Positions 1-9,484 of a stretch of 64,000 bases of DNA are shown one piece after another. Source of the DNA: Actinomadura macrotermitis. GTDB lineage: Bacteria; Actinomycetota; Actinomycetes; Streptosporangiales; Streptosporangiaceae. How positions within the stretch are numbered: position 1 is the first letter of the stretch; each line of letters starts with the position of its first letter. The notes beneath the pieces are model-generated. The model had not been told where the DNA came from. It searched no databases and saw nothing but the letters and a program-made list of their open reading frames with translations. The translations under genes and the position numbers were made by a program. Where the stretch lies: positions 310,001 through 374,000 of the forward strand of contig NZ_WEGH01000001.1 in assembly GCF_009604375.1 (NCBI RefSeq), in the 5' to 3' direction.

Positions 1-3000
1 TCGGGGAGCTGTTCGGCCTGTCGGCCAACCCGCGGATGCTGAGCTTCATCGCCGACCTGCCCGAGGACCGGCTGCGCGCCGTCGCGCAGGCCCGCCACAC
101 CGTCTCCCCCGCCGACCTGTACCGGGAGATCCTCACCACCTGGCTGACGCACGAGGCGGGCCGGGTCCGCCAGCCCGGCGGGGCGCCCGGCCTGGACGTG
201 CCGGCGATGTGGGAGGCGGTCACCACGCTCGCGCTGCGCCTGTGGGAGAGCGGCGAGCAGTTCCTGCGGCTGGCCGAGCTGTCCGACATCGCCGACGCCC
301 TGACCGGCCTCGCCGGCGGCCGCATGTCGGCGTCGCAGGTGACGCACGCGGTCGGCGCGGGCAGCCTGCTGGTGCGCACCGACGCCGGGCTGTTCGGGTT
401 CATCCACGGGTCGGTGATGGAGTGGCTGGTGGCCCGGCACCTGGCCGCCGGGTTCGCGGCCGGGGCGGTCCCGGCCGAGCTCGGCCGGCAGGCGCTGACG
501 CAGCTCACCGTGGACTTCCTGTGCGACCTGGCCGACACCCGCGCCGTCCAGGAGTGGGCGGCCGGGGTGCTGGCCGACGCCGCGGCGCCCGACGCCGCGC
601 GCAGCAACGCCATCAAGGTCACCACCCGGCTGCGCACGCCCGCCCGCGCCGACCTGCGCGGCGCGAACCTGCAGGGCGAGGACCTGTCCTACCGCGACCT
701 GCAGGACGTCGACCTGACCGGCGCCGACCTCACCGACGCCCAGCTGGTCGGCGCGAACCTGTCGCGCGCGGTGCTGCGCGACGCGTGCCTGGCCGGAGCG
801 CGGCTGGACGAGGCCCGCCTCACCGGCGCCGACCTGCGCGGCGCGGACCTGTCGCGGGCCCGGCTGGCCCGCGCCGACCTGCGCGACGCGACCGTCGAGG
901 GGGGCCGGTGGACGCGCGCCGCGCTGATCGGCGCGACGCTGCCCGACCGGATCGCGCGCGCCCCCGAGCTGTACGAGGCCGCGATCGCGCCCGGCCGCCC
1001 GGTGGAGACCCAGCTCACCCCGGCGGCGGTCGGCGTCCCCTACGGCTTCCACTTCCGCACCAGCCGGCTGCCCCAGCCCCTCGCCTACAGCCCCGGCGGC
1101 GCGATCCTGGCGGTCGGCAGCGAGGACGGCGGGGTGCTGCTCGTCGACGCCGTCACCGGCGCGCCGCTGCGCAACCTGCAGGGCCACCGCGACCGCGCCT
1201 ACGCGGTCGCGTTCGACGCCGCCGGCTCGCTGCTGGCGACCGGCTCGGCCGACGGCACCGTGCGGATCTGGGACCTGGCGACCGGGCACAGCGCGCACAC
1301 CCTCACCGTCCACCCCGAGGGCGTGTGGCCCGTCATCGTCGGCGGCGGCGGGGACGGCCCCGTGCTGGTCGCGGCGGGCGCCGCCGACGGCGTGATCCGC
1401 GTCTGGGACGCCCGCACCGGAGAGCTGCGCCAGGAGCTGCCCGGCCACACCGCGCCCGTCTACACCGCGGTGTTCGACCCGGCGATGACGATGCTGGTCA
1501 CCGGCGACGCGAGCGGCACCCTGCGGGTGTGGGACCTGGCCACCGGCGCGCTCGTGCGCACCCTGGCCGGGCACCGCGGCGCGGTGTTCCGCGCGGTGTT
1601 CCGCCCCGGCGGGTCGCTGCTGGCGGCGGGCGACGAGGCCGGCGTGGTCCGGCTCTGGGACGTCCGCACCGGGGAGATCCGCGGCGAGCTGCTCGGCCAC
1701 ACCGGCCGCGTCTACGCGATCGCCTACCATCCCGGCGGCGACCTGCTGGTCACCGGCGACACCGACGGGTCGCTGCGGCTGTGGGAGGGCGGCGAGCACC
1801 GCCGCACCCTGTCGGGGCACACCGGCGCGATCTACCAGGCGACGTTCAGCCCCGACGGGTCGCGCCTGGCCACCTCCGACAGCGACGGCTCGGTCCGGCT
1901 GTGGGACCCCGCCACCGGGACGCAGCGCCTGGCCCTGGCCGGCCACCGCGGCGCGGTCTGGCCGTTCGCGTTCCGGCCCGACGGCGAGCAGCTGGCCACC
2001 AGCAGCAACGACGGCACCGCGCGCCTGTGGGACGCCGAGACCGGGCAGTGCCGCACGGTGCTGCGCGGCCACGGCCGCCGCGTCACCGGCGTCGCCTTCA
2101 GCCCCGACGGCGGGCTGCTCGGCAGCAGCGGCAACGACGGCCTGGTGCGGCTGTGGGACCCGCGCACCGGGCGGCTGGCGCGCACCCTGCGCGGCGCCGC
2201 CGACAACCTGACCTCGGTGGCGTTCAACCCGGCCGGGACGCAGCTGGCGACCGCCACCAACGACGGCGGCGTGCACCTGTGGCAGGCCGCCGCGGGGATC
2301 TTCGAGCGCGAGCTGAACGTGGAGACCGACCACGTGTGGGCGCAGGCGTTCAGCCCCGCCGGGGACGTGCTGGCCACCGCCAACGACGACGACACCGTCC
2401 GCCTGTGGTACTGGACGACCGGCCGCGAGGTCGCCAACCTCGCCGACCACCGCGGCCGGGTCCGCTCGATCGACTTCAGCCCCGACGGGCGGCGCGTGGC
2501 GACCGGCTGCGACGACAGCGTGGTGCGGGTCTGGGGCGCCGAGGACGGCGGGCTGCTGAACGAGCTGCGCGGCCACACCGACCGCGTCTACCGGGTGGTG
2601 CACGACCCGTCCGGTGCGCTGCTGGCGTCGGCGAGCAACGACGGGACCGTGCGGCTGTGGGACCTGCGCTCGGGTGAGGCGCGGCATGTGCTGACCCGGC
2701 ACACCGGGCGCCTGTGGACGGCGGCGTTCAGCCCCGACGGGGAGCTGCTGGCGACCGCCGGCGACGACCTGGTCGTCCGGCTGTGGGACCCGCGCACCGG
2801 CCGCTACCTGCACACCCTCACCGGGCACACCCGGCGCGTGTGGTCGGCGGCGTTCAGCCCCGGCGGTGAGCTGCTGGCCACGGCCGGCGACGACGGCTCG
2901 ATCATCGTGTGGGACGTGGCGGACCGGTCCGCGCCGGCCCGCCGCGTCACGCTGCTCGGCCTCGCCGAGGGCTGGGCGGCGCTGGCGCCCGACGGCCGCT

Positions 3001-3125
3001 ACAAGTGGGAGGGCGGCGGGAACGCCGAGTTCTGGCACGCGATCGGGATGTGCCGGTTCGAGCCCGGCGAGCTGGACCCCTACCTGCCCGAGGTGCGGCG
3101 GCTGCCGCTGGAGGCGGCGTTCTGA
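1..3125 (+). CDS. NACHT/STAND-type protein with pentapeptide and WD40 repeats (5' truncated by window)
   Basis: The frame is open from base 3, so the start and the presumed P-loop NTPase domain lie upstream of the window. The first visible part looks like the helical region after a NACHT NTPase (FIHGSVMEWLVARHLA resembles the usual F-H-S-x-x-E-[WY] element). About 20 pentapeptide units with A-[DN]-L-x-x spacing follow at roughly nt 640-940. About 15 WD40 repeats (GH...F.PDG..LAT...DGT.RLWD) follow at nt 1070-2920, enough for two seven-bladed propellers. The C-terminal tail ends in GWAALAPDGRYK and an FWHAIGMCRFEPGELDPY-like stretch. Such proteins act as sensors: repeats bind a ligand or partner and the NTPase oligomerises. 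The ligand is unknown. It is convergent with coaE, 4 bp apart. The NTPase class is inferred because that domain is not visible. Confidence 0.85.
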   Translation, partial: GELFGLSANPRMLSFIADLPEDRLRAVAQARHTVSPADLYREILTTWLTHEAGRVRQPGGAPGLDVPAMWEAVTTLALRLWESGEQFLRLAELSDIADALTGLAGGRMSASQVTHAVGAGSLLVRTDAGLFGFIHGSVMEWLVARHLAAGFAAGAVPAELGRQALTQLTVDFLCDLADTRAVQEWAAGVLADAAAPDAARSNAIKVTTRLRTPARADLRGANLQGEDLSYRDLQDVDLTGADLTDAQLVGANLSRAVLRDACLAGARLDEARLTGADLRGADLSRARLARADLRDATVEGGRWTRAALIGATLPDRIARAPELYEAAIAPGRPVETQLTPAAVGVPYGFHFRTSRLPQPLAYSPGGAILAVGSEDGGVLLVDAVTGAPLRNLQGHRDRAYAVAFDAAGSLLATGSADGTVRIWDLATGHSAHTLTVHPEGVWPVIVGGGGDGPVLVAAGAADGVIRVWDARTGELRQELPGHTAPVYTAVFDPAMTMLVTGDASGTLRVWDLATGALVRTLAGHRGAVFRAVFRPGGSLLAAGDEAGVVRLWDVRTGEIRGELLGHTGRVYAIAYHPGGDLLVTGDTDGSLRLWEGGEHRRTLSGHTGAIYQATFSPDGSRLATSDSDGSVRLWDPATGTQRLALAGHRGAVWPFAFRPDGEQLATSSNDGTARLWDAETGQCRTVLRGHGRRVTGVAFSPDGGLLGSSGNDGLVRLWDPRTGRLARTLRGAADNLTSVAFNPAGTQLATATNDGGVHLWQAAAGIFERELNVETDHVWAQAFSPAGDVLATANDDDTVRLWYWTTGREVANLADHRGRVRSIDFSPDGRRVATGCDDSVVRVWGAEDGGLLNELRGHTDRVYRVVHDPSGALLASASNDGTVRLWDLRSGEARHVLTRHTGRLWTAAFSPDGELLATAGDDLVVRLWDPRTGRYLHTLTGHTRRVWSAAFSPGGELLATAGDDGSIIVWDVADRSAPARRVTLLGLAEGWAALAPDGRYKWEGGGNAEFWHAIGMCRFEPGELDPYLPEVRRLPLEAAF

Positions 3126-3129
3126 GGGC

Positions 3130-3732
3130 TCAGCCCGCCGCCGCGCGGCGGGCGAGCTCCTCCCACAGCTCGTCGGCGCGGGCCTTCAGGTCGGCCAGGC
3201 TGCCGGAGTTGTCGATGACGTGGTGCGCGATGGCGCGGCGCTGCTCGCGGGTCGCCTGCGCGGCGATCCGCGCGCGCGCGTCGGCCTCGGTCATGCCGCG
3301 CCGGGAGGTGAGGCGGTCCAGCTGCGTCTCGACGGGCGCGTCCACGACCACGACGACGTCGTAGAGCTCGGCGAGGCCGTTCTCGGTGAGCAGCGGGACG
3401 TCGTAGACGACGATGGCGCCGGCCGGGGCGGCGTCCATCAGCTCCTGCATCCGCTCCCCCACCAGGGGGTGCACGATGGCGTTCAGCGCCTTCAGCCGCT
3501 CGGGGTCGGCGAACACGATCGAGCCGACCTTCTCGCGGTCCAGGCCGCCGCCGGGCAGCAGCACGCCGTCGCCGAACTCGGCGGCGACGGCGGCCAGGCC
3601 GGGCGTGCCCGGCTCCACCACCTCGCGCGCGATCTTGTCCGCGTCGATGACCACGGCGCCGCGGGCGGCCAGCCGCCGCGACACCTCGCTCTTGCCCGAC
3701 CCGATTCCGCCGGTGAGTCCCACTTTCAGCAC
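3130..3732 (-). CDS. coaE: Dephospho-CoA kinase
   Basis: CoaE performs the last step of coenzyme A synthesis, ATP-dependent phosphorylation of the 3'-OH of dephospho-CoA, in the cytosol. The 200-residue product has the P-loop [11 protein letters not shown] near residues 5-15, then DADKIAREV, and later [10 protein letters not shown] and a VDAP..TQ..RL lid region typical of the family. The frame stays open to 3897, but the GTG at 3732 puts the P-loop at the family's usual N-terminal position and gives the usual length (about 200 aa). It lies 14 bp downstream of the acetyltransferase gene and is probably last in the operon EEP protein-acetyltransferase-coaE. Position near rpsA and polA is conserved in actinobacteria. 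Confidence 0.95.
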   Translation of the reverse strand: MLKVGLTGGIGSGKSEVSRRLAARGAVVIDADKIAREVVEPGTPGLAAVAAEFGDGVLLPGGGLDREKVGSIVFADPERLKALNAIVHPLVGERMQELMDAAPAGAIVVYDVPLLTENGLAELYDVVVVVDAPVETQLDRLTSRRGMTEADARARIAAQATREQRRAIAHHVIDNSGSLADLKARADELWEELARRAAAG

Positions 3733-3746
3733 GGGCACCACCGTAC

Positions 3747-4235
3747 TCAGGTCGCCGGCTCCGCGGGAGGGAGGGGCTTGCGCATGTGCACGAACGTCAG
3801 GTGCGCGGCGACCCGCTCGCGGCGCGTCTCGGCGTACCCGAGGCGGCGGTACAGGCGCAGGTTGCCCTCGCTGAGGTGGCCGGTGAACAGCACGCACGCC
3901 TCGGCGCGCCCGGCGACGGCGGCCTCCAGCTCGCGCATCAGCCGCGAGCCGATGCCGCGCCCGTGCAGGTCGGGCGCGACGACCAGGCGCCCGACCAGGC
4001 AGGTGGCGCCGCCGAAGGTGGCGCGGACGGCGCCGGCCAGCCGGTCGCCCGCCATCGCCTTCAGCACCACCGCGTCGCTCTCGATGACCCTGCGCACCTG
4101 CCCGGCCGACTCCACCAGCGGCGCGATGAACGGGTCGCCGTACAGCTGCGCCTCGGTGACGTAGGCGGCGCGCTGCACGGTCAGGATCGGGCCCGCGTCC
4201 TGCGGCCGGGCGGGCTCGATCCTGACCTCGGCCAC
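3747..4235 (-). CDS. GNAT-family N-acetyltransferase
   Basis: A 162-residue single-domain GNAT protein. The acetyl-CoA binding element is visible as [16 protein letters not shown] (R/Q-x-x-G-x-G/A type) near residue 95, followed by the beta-bulge region [19 protein letters not shown], which carries the usual C-terminal N...Y.. helix and RLGY strand. Substrate cannot be read from the sequence. The GTG start at 4235 lies 2 bases after the stop codon of the upstream gene, which supports translational coupling. Frames extending further upstream overlap that gene and are not used. Confidence 0.85.
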   Translation of the reverse strand: MAEVRIEPARPQDAGPILTVQRAAYVTEAQLYGDPFIAPLVESAGQVRRVIESDAVVLKAMAGDRLAGAVRATFGGATCLVGRLVVAPDLHGRGIGSRLMRELEAAVAGRAEACVLFTGHLSEGNLRLYRRLGYAETRRERVAAHLTFVHMRKPLPPAEPAT

Positions 4236-4237
4236 GC

Positions 4238-6184
4238 CTAGCCCCCGACCCGGACGGTGACCGCGACCGGCGCGTGGTCCGACGCCGCCGAGGCCGGCAC
4301 CTCGTAGTCGCCGAACAGCAGGTCGTCGGTCCCGAAGATCCAGTCGGGCCGGTCGCGGCCCGCGGTCGGGGTGGCGTCGCCGAGCGCGGCGCTGCGCAGC
4401 CGGCCGCCGCCGGTGACCCGCTCGACCTCCGCGCTGCCGGGGCCGGCGCCGAAGTCGCCGGCGATCAGGGTGCGCGGCGCGCCGCCCCAGGCCCGCAGCA
4501 GCGCCGCGGCCTCGCGCAGGCGCGCCCGGCCGTGCCCGCCGCCCTCGGACAGGTGGGTGGACCACACGTCCATGGTGGTGCCGCCGACCTGCAGCCGCGC
4601 CCACACGTAGCCGCGGATCTGGGACCAGTCGCCGCGCGGCATCCGGCCGGTGCCCGAGCCGCGCACCGGCAGCGACGTCAAGATCGCGTTGCCGAACTGG
4701 CCGTCGGCGGCCGGGCCCCACAGCAGCTTCATGCCGAGGCGCCGCGACAGCCACACCCCGACGTCGGTGGTGCCCGACATGAGCGCGCCGCGCCCGGCCT
4801 CCTGGAGCAGCACGACCTGGGGCCGCTGCCGCTCGATCGTCCGGGCGACCGCCTCGGGGTCCAGCCGCCCGCCGGTGTCGACGGCGTCGTGGATGTTGTA
4901 GCTGAGCACCCGGACCTGCCCGGCGACGGCGGCCGCGGGGGCCGTGCCCTTCGGCGAGACGAGGGTGTACAGCAGGGTGCCGGCGAGCAGGACGAGCGCG
5001 CCCGCGCCCGCGGTGAGGGCGCGCAGCGGCGCGCGCGCGGGCAGCGGGCCGCCGCGCGCGGCGGCGATGGCGGCCAGCGCGCCCAGCAGGATGCCGGCGA
5101 GGCCGGGCAGCAGGTTGTTGGGCAGCGGCAGGTCGGTGATGGCGCTCATCTGGTACGGCAGCAGCACCAGCGCGACCAGGAACCCGCCGAGGGCGGCGCC
5201 GATGTCGACGCGCCAGACCGGGCCGCCGGTGCCGGCGCGGCGCAGCGGCGCCCGGCAGGCGACCGCCAGCAGCCACGCCGCCAGCACCTGCCCGCCGATC
5301 ACCACCGGAACGATCTCGACGCCGGTCACCGCGTAGGTCCCGGCGATGGTGCCGGCGCCGATGCCGAGCAGGGTGCCGCCGAGCACGCACACCCCGCCGG
5401 GGACGGCCCGCACCGCCAGGCCCGAGGCCAGGAACGCCAGCGCGAGGCCCTGCCCGATCACCACGATCACGTGCGCGGCGGTCAGCGACACCCAGCCGCT
5501 GGAGGCCACGAACGCGGGGCTGGACAGCACCAGCACCTGCAGCGCCAGGAACGGGCCGAACGCGGCGGCGCCGAGCGCGTCGCGCCAGGACAGGCCGGGC
5601 GCGGCGACCGGGCCCGAGGCGAGCTCGCGGTAGAGGGCGAACGCGCCGGGGCCGACGAACAGCAGGCACGCCAGCCAGGACGGCACGTCGGACCGCCAGA
5701 CCGGGTCCCAGGTGCCGAACGCCATCCGCACCGCGGTGTCGGCGGCCAGGCCGGCCACGGTCGCGGTGGCGAAGCCGACGCCCGACAGGCCGCGCGCGCC
5801 CTCGTACAGCGCCGCCACCGCGATCATGCCGACGGCGGCGCCGAGGAAGGCCAGCCACAGCTGGGGCGAGAGCGCCTGGGCCAGCAGCCGGACGGCCAGC
5901 AGCGCGCCGACGCCGCCGGCCAGCAGCCCGCGCGGGCCGGCGGCGCGGCGCAGCAGCGGCGCGGCGAACCCGGCCAGGGACACCGCGAGCACGGCGCCGG
6001 CGGCGGCGCCGTACCCGGCGTCCGCCCCGAAACGGTCGAACTGCGGAAGGGAGAAGCGCAGGGTCTGGGCGAGCACCGCGACCGTGATCGCGATCAGCGC
6101 GAGCCGCGCGGGGCCCTGCGGGACGATGGACGGACCGGCCGCCGGGCCGCCGCCGGTCTTGATGCCTGCCTCTGTGCTGGCCAA
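4238..6184 (-). CDS. Multi-pass membrane protein with C-terminal endonuclease/exonuclease/phosphatase (EEP) domain
   Basis: The 648-residue product has roughly ten or more hydrophobic segments in residues 30-400 and a C-terminal EEP (DNase I-like) domain. EEP motifs seen in order: [42 protein letters not shown] and SDHAPV. Known relatives are metal-dependent phosphodiesterases or phosphatases of nucleic acids or lipids. The catalytic GDFN element reads GDFG here, so one active-site Asn is replaced. The domain should face the outside if the topology follows the even-number rule, but I did not model this. The start is TTG at 6184; a later start is possible because no clear ribosome binding site is visible. 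It is the first gene of the operon with the acetyltransferase and coaE. Confidence 0.8.
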   Translation of the reverse strand: MASTEAGIKTGGGPAAGPSIVPQGPARLALIAITVAVLAQTLRFSLPQFDRFGADAGYGAAAGAVLAVSLAGFAAPLLRRAAGPRGLLAGGVGALLAVRLLAQALSPQLWLAFLGAAVGMIAVAALYEGARGLSGVGFATATVAGLAADTAVRMAFGTWDPVWRSDVPSWLACLLFVGPGAFALYRELASGPVAAPGLSWRDALGAAAFGPFLALQVLVLSSPAFVASSGWVSLTAAHVIVVIGQGLALAFLASGLAVRAVPGGVCVLGGTLLGIGAGTIAGTYAVTGVEIVPVVIGGQVLAAWLLAVACRAPLRRAGTGGPVWRVDIGAALGGFLVALVLLPYQMSAITDLPLPNNLLPGLAGILLGALAAIAAARGGPLPARAPLRALTAGAGALVLLAGTLLYTLVSPKGTAPAAAVAGQVRVLSYNIHDAVDTGGRLDPEAVARTIERQRPQVVLLQEAGRGALMSGTTDVGVWLSRRLGMKLLWGPAADGQFGNAILTSLPVRGSGTGRMPRGDWSQIRGYVWARLQVGGTTMDVWSTHLSEGGGHGRARLREAAALLRAWGGAPRTLIAGDFGAGPGSAEVERVTGGGRLRSAALGDATPTAGRDRPDWIFGTDDLLFGDYEVPASAASDHAPVAVTVRVGG

Positions 6185-6231
6185 TTGAACGAGTGCTCCG
6201 GGGGCGTGGGAGGAAGGGCGGGGAAACAGAT

Positions 6232-6273
6232 CACGGCCGGAACGCGCCCCCGCGGGGACGCCTTCCGGCCGTG
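6232..6273 (-). terminator. Hairpin downstream of rpsA (distal)
   Basis: Perfect 11-bp inverted repeat (cacggccggaa / ttccggccgtg) with a 20-nt GC-rich loop, about 80 nt past the rpsA stop. No T-tract follows, as is common in high-GC actinobacteria. It probably works with the hairpin at 6294-6323. Confidence 0.5.
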
Positions 6274-6293
6274 CTCATTCGACCACCGGCCCG

Positions 6294-6323
6294 CGCGCGG
6301 CGCCCCGGTGGGGGCGCCGCGCG
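6294..6323 (-). terminator. rpsA terminator hairpin (proximal)
   Basis: Perfect 13-bp stem (cgcgcggcgcccc / ggggcgccgcgcg) with a 4-nt loop, 25 nt after the rpsA stop codon. Very stable, with no T-run. Two hairpins in a row fit termination of a highly expressed ribosomal protein gene. Confidence 0.6.
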
Positions 6324-6348
6324 GCGGGCGCGGTCACGCTGCGACGGG

Positions 6349-7833
6349 TCACTGACCGCCGGAGAGCTTCTCCCGCAGCGCGGCGAGGGCCTCGTCGGTG
6401 GCCAGGGCGCCACCGGTGGTCTCGCTCTCGCCGCCGCCGGAGTAGGAGGTCTCCGTGCCGGCCGCGGTGGTGCCGCCGGTGGTCTCGGCCTCCGCCTCGG
6501 CCTTGCGGGCCTCCTCGATCTGCTTGCGGTGCGCGTCGAACTTGGCGCGGGCCTCGGCGTACTGCCGCTCCCAGGTCTCGCGCTGCTCGTCGAAGCCCTC
6601 GAGCCACTCGCCGGTCTCGGAGTCGAAGCCCTCGGGGTACTTGTAGTTCCCCTCGGCGTCGTACTCGGCGGGCATGCCGTACAGCGTCGGGTCGAAGTCC
6701 TCTTCCTCGACGCCCGCGGCGCTCTCGTTGGCCTGCTTCAGCGACAGGCTGATGCGGCGCCGGTCCAGGTCGATGTCGATGATCTTGACGAAGATCTCGT
6801 CGCCGACCTGCACGACCTGCTCGGGGATCTCCACGTGGCGCTCGGCCAGCTCGGAGATGTGCACCAGGCCCTCGATGCCCTCCTCGACGCGGACGAACGC
6901 GCCGAACGGCACCAGCTTGGTGACGCGGCCCGGCACGACCTGGCCGATCTGGTGGGTGCGGGCGAACTGCTGCCACGGGTCTTCCTGGGTGGCCTTCAGC
7001 GACAGGGAGACGCGCTCGCGCTCCATGTCGACGTCCAGCACCTCGACCGTGACCTCCTGGCCGACCTCGACCACCTCGGACGGGTGGTCGATGTGCTTCC
7101 AGGACAGCTCGGACACGTGCACCAGGCCGTCCACGCCGCCGAGGTCGACGAAGGCGCCGAAGTTGACGATCGAGGACACGACGCCCTTGCGGACCTGGCC
7201 CTTCTGCAGCGTGTTGAGGAAGGTCTGGCGGACCTCGCTCTGGGTCTGCTCCAGCCAGGCGCGGCGCGACAGCACCACGTTGTTGCGGTTCTTGTCGAGC
7301 TCGATGATCTTGGCCTCGAGCTCGCGGCCCACGTAGGGCTGCAGGTCGCGGACACGGCGCATCTCGACCAGCGACGCGGGCAGGAAGCCGCGCAGGCCGA
7401 TGTCGAGGATGAGGCCGCCCTTGACGACCTCGATGACCGTGCCGGTGACGATGCCGTCCTCGTCCTTGATCTTCTCGATCGTGCCCCAGGCGCGCTCGTA
7501 CTGAGCGCGCTTCTTGGACAGGATCAGACGGCCTTCCTTGTCCTCCTTCTGGAGAACGAGGGCCTCGACGTGGTCTCCGACGGTGACGACCTCGTTGGGG
7601 TCGACGTCGTGCTTGATGGAGAGCTCACGCGAGGGGATGACACCCTCGGTCTTGTAGCCGATGTCGAGGAGGACCTCGTCTCGATCGACCTTGACGACGG
7701 TGCCTTCGACGATGTCACCGTCATTGAAGTACTTGATGGTCTCATCGATCGCGGCGAGGAAGGCTTCCTCTGACCCGATGTCATTGACCGCTACCTGCGG
7801 GGTGGTCGAGGTGGCCTCGGTGCTGCTCGTCAT
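6349..7833 (-). CDS. rpsA: 30S ribosomal protein S1
   Basis: S1 binds mRNA at the 30S platform and helps translation initiation. The 494-residue product has four S1/OB-fold repeats, visible as GDIVEGTVVKVDRDEVLLDIG (about residue 40), VTGTVIEVVKGGLILDIG (about 125), RKGVVSSIVNFGAFVDLG (about 210) and VPGRVTKLVPFGAFVRV (about 295). An acidic, Gly/Ser/Thr-rich tail follows. Four repeats and this length are usual for actinobacteria, against six repeats in E. coli. The ATG at 7833 begins MTSSTEATST, as in actinobacterial homologues; the longer frame to 8046 is not used. About 236 bp of promoter/leader separates it from the upstream deacetylase gene. The first two repeats use GC-poorer codons than their surroundings, as expected for high expression. 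Confidence 0.97.
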   Translation of the reverse strand: MTSSTEATSTTPQVAVNDIGSEEAFLAAIDETIKYFNDGDIVEGTVVKVDRDEVLLDIGYKTEGVIPSRELSIKHDVDPNEVVTVGDHVEALVLQKEDKEGRLILSKKRAQYERAWGTIEKIKDEDGIVTGTVIEVVKGGLILDIGLRGFLPASLVEMRRVRDLQPYVGRELEAKIIELDKNRNNVVLSRRAWLEQTQSEVRQTFLNTLQKGQVRKGVVSSIVNFGAFVDLGGVDGLVHVSELSWKHIDHPSEVVEVGQEVTVEVLDVDMERERVSLSLKATQEDPWQQFARTHQIGQVVPGRVTKLVPFGAFVRVEEGIEGLVHISELAERHVEIPEQVVQVGDEIFVKIIDIDLDRRRISLSLKQANESAAGVEEEDFDPTLYGMPAEYDAEGNYKYPEGFDSETGEWLEGFDEQRETWERQYAEARAKFDAHRKQIEEARKAEAEAETTGGTTAAGTETSYSGGGESETTGGALATDEALAALREKLSGGQ

Positions 7834-8069
7834 GTGTCGGCTGACTCCGGATGCGGACATAGTGGGTGTCGTTGATGCGCGGAGGGCCGGTATCCGCCCT
7901 GCCGAGGACCGGAGGAGAGACGCGGCCTGGACCGCGTCAGGGAACCGAAAGTCGACGACCTGACCGAGCGCGAGCCTGCTCTGTCCGAAGCGCGCGCAGG
8001 CCCACAGCGCAGCGATCAGGATATGGGACCAGGGCCCTGTGGTCAATCGGAGCGGCGGGACGCGTCCGG

Positions 8070-9203
8070 TCAGTAGGTGCGGGCGAGGTCCCGGAACCGC
8101 CCGCCGAGGCGGCCCAGCCCGGCCCGGGGGAAGCTCACGGTGCCCGGATCGCCGTCAGAGGTGTAGCGCTCACCGGGGTTCTCGTCCAGCCGGTCCAGCC
8201 ACGCCGTGGAGCAGAACCGCCGGCAGTCGTTCTCCTTGATCTTGCCCTCGGACCGGATCCGGGTGACCGCCCACCGGTCGAACCCCTTGTCGAACGGCGA
8301 CTCCGAGGGCTTCCACCCGGCCAGGAAGACGCCCTGGAACCCGTACCGGCCGCCGTCGCGCTGCGCCCAGGCCCGCCGCGCCGGGATCGCGCCGTAGGGG
8401 TAGGCGAAGGTGGCGGTGTGCCGGCCGGTGAGCCGGAAGATCTTGTCCTCCATCCCGCCGATCTCCTTGCGCACCCCGCCCTGGGACATCCGCGACAGGT
8501 CCAGGTGGTGCACGGTGTGGTTGGCGATCTCGTACCCGTGGCCGATGAGCCACTTCAGCCCTTCGGCGGCCCGCTCCCCCATGCCGAACAGGTCGTCGTT
8601 GACGTAGAAGGTCGCCGTCGCCCGGAACCCGGGGTTCCGGCGCGCCACGTCCTCCAGGATCGCGACGGCGGTGTCGGGCTCGACCTGCCCCCGCGCGTCC
8701 AGCCCGAAATGCCCGGGCGAGCTGTCGTCGAAGGTCAGCACCACCGGATGCCGCCCGGCGGGCACGTCGATGCGCCCCGACACCAGCTCCGCGGCGGTGA
8801 TCGGCACGTACCCCTCCCGCGCGAGCCGGGTCAGCTCGGCGCGCAGCTCCCCGGTCGACCGGTCCAGCGACAGCACCGGCCTCTTCATGATCCGGTGGTA
8901 CATCAGGACCGGGATCTCCCCGAGCTCGTTGGCCCGCACCGCGACGGCCTGCGGCGTAGCGGCCCGGACCGGCGCGGGCGGCGTCGCCGAGGGGCGGACG
9001 GAGGGCGCGGCCGGGGTCGAGGGCGCCCTCGTCGTCGCCGGAACCTGCTGCGGAGAAGCAGCGGGCGCGGGCCTGGCGGCCTGCGAGGCGGCACCCGCGT
9101 GCGCGACGGTCCCCGCCCGCCGGGGACGCTGCCCCGGCAGCGTCAGCCCGAGGATCAGCGCGCCCAGCAGGACGACTCCGGCGATCTTGTGGAGGAACGG
9201 CAC
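8070..9203 (-). CDS. Secreted polysaccharide deacetylase (NodB homology domain)
   Basis: The 377-residue product starts with a short charged N-terminus and one hydrophobic segment (residues about 6-24), a signal or membrane anchor, then a Pro/Ala/Thr-rich linker to about residue 90. The NodB carbohydrate esterase 4 domain follows: VLTFDDSSPGHF holds the catalytic/metal Asp pair, IANHTVHHLDL the metal-binding H-x-x-x-H, and FAYPYGAIP the third motif. The family removes N-acetyl groups from peptidoglycan or other amino-sugar polymers outside the cell. The exact polymer is not determinable. It is monocistronic by layout, with rpsA downstream and the repeat region upstream. Confidence 0.85.
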   Translation of the reverse strand: MPFLHKIAGVVLLGALILGLTLPGQRPRRAGTVAHAGAASQAARPAPAASPQQVPATTRAPSTPAAPSVRPSATPPAPVRAATPQAVAVRANELGEIPVLMYHRIMKRPVLSLDRSTGELRAELTRLAREGYVPITAAELVSGRIDVPAGRHPVVLTFDDSSPGHFGLDARGQVEPDTAVAILEDVARRNPGFRATATFYVNDDLFGMGERAAEGLKWLIGHGYEIANHTVHHLDLSRMSQGGVRKEIGGMEDKIFRLTGRHTATFAYPYGAIPARRAWAQRDGGRYGFQGVFLAGWKPSESPFDKGFDRWAVTRIRSEGKIKENDCRRFCSTAWLDRLDENPGERYTSDGDPGTVSFPRAGLGRLGGRFRDLARTY

Positions 9204-9484
9204 AGGCGTCTCCCGGGGGCGTTACCTACTCGGCCTCGCAACAGCGTACGACCATCCACCCCCGAACGGGCCGAACCTCACTAACCCGACATCGATCACA
9301 CCGACCGGGCCGAGCCTCACCACGTTTTTGCCCCGCCCCGCCCAAGACTTAACGCCCCAGCATCCCCTCCGGCCAAGCCGGGGATACGCCCTTTACCCCA
9401 CCCACAGGGACACCGGTCACCTCGCACAGCCGGAGACCGGCGAAGGCAACACCGGAGAAACGGCCCTCGTCCGCACTCCCCCCT

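Noticed and set aside
2588..2797. Minus-strand frames opposite the WD40 repeats (also 1199-1450, 1460-1702, 1832-2578)
   Set aside because: Periodic shadows of the repeated WD40 coding sequence.
4274..6355. A 693-codon plus-strand frame opposite the EEP protein
   Set aside because: Low-complexity Arg/Ala/Gly/Gln product, no known domain; shadow of the minus-strand gene.
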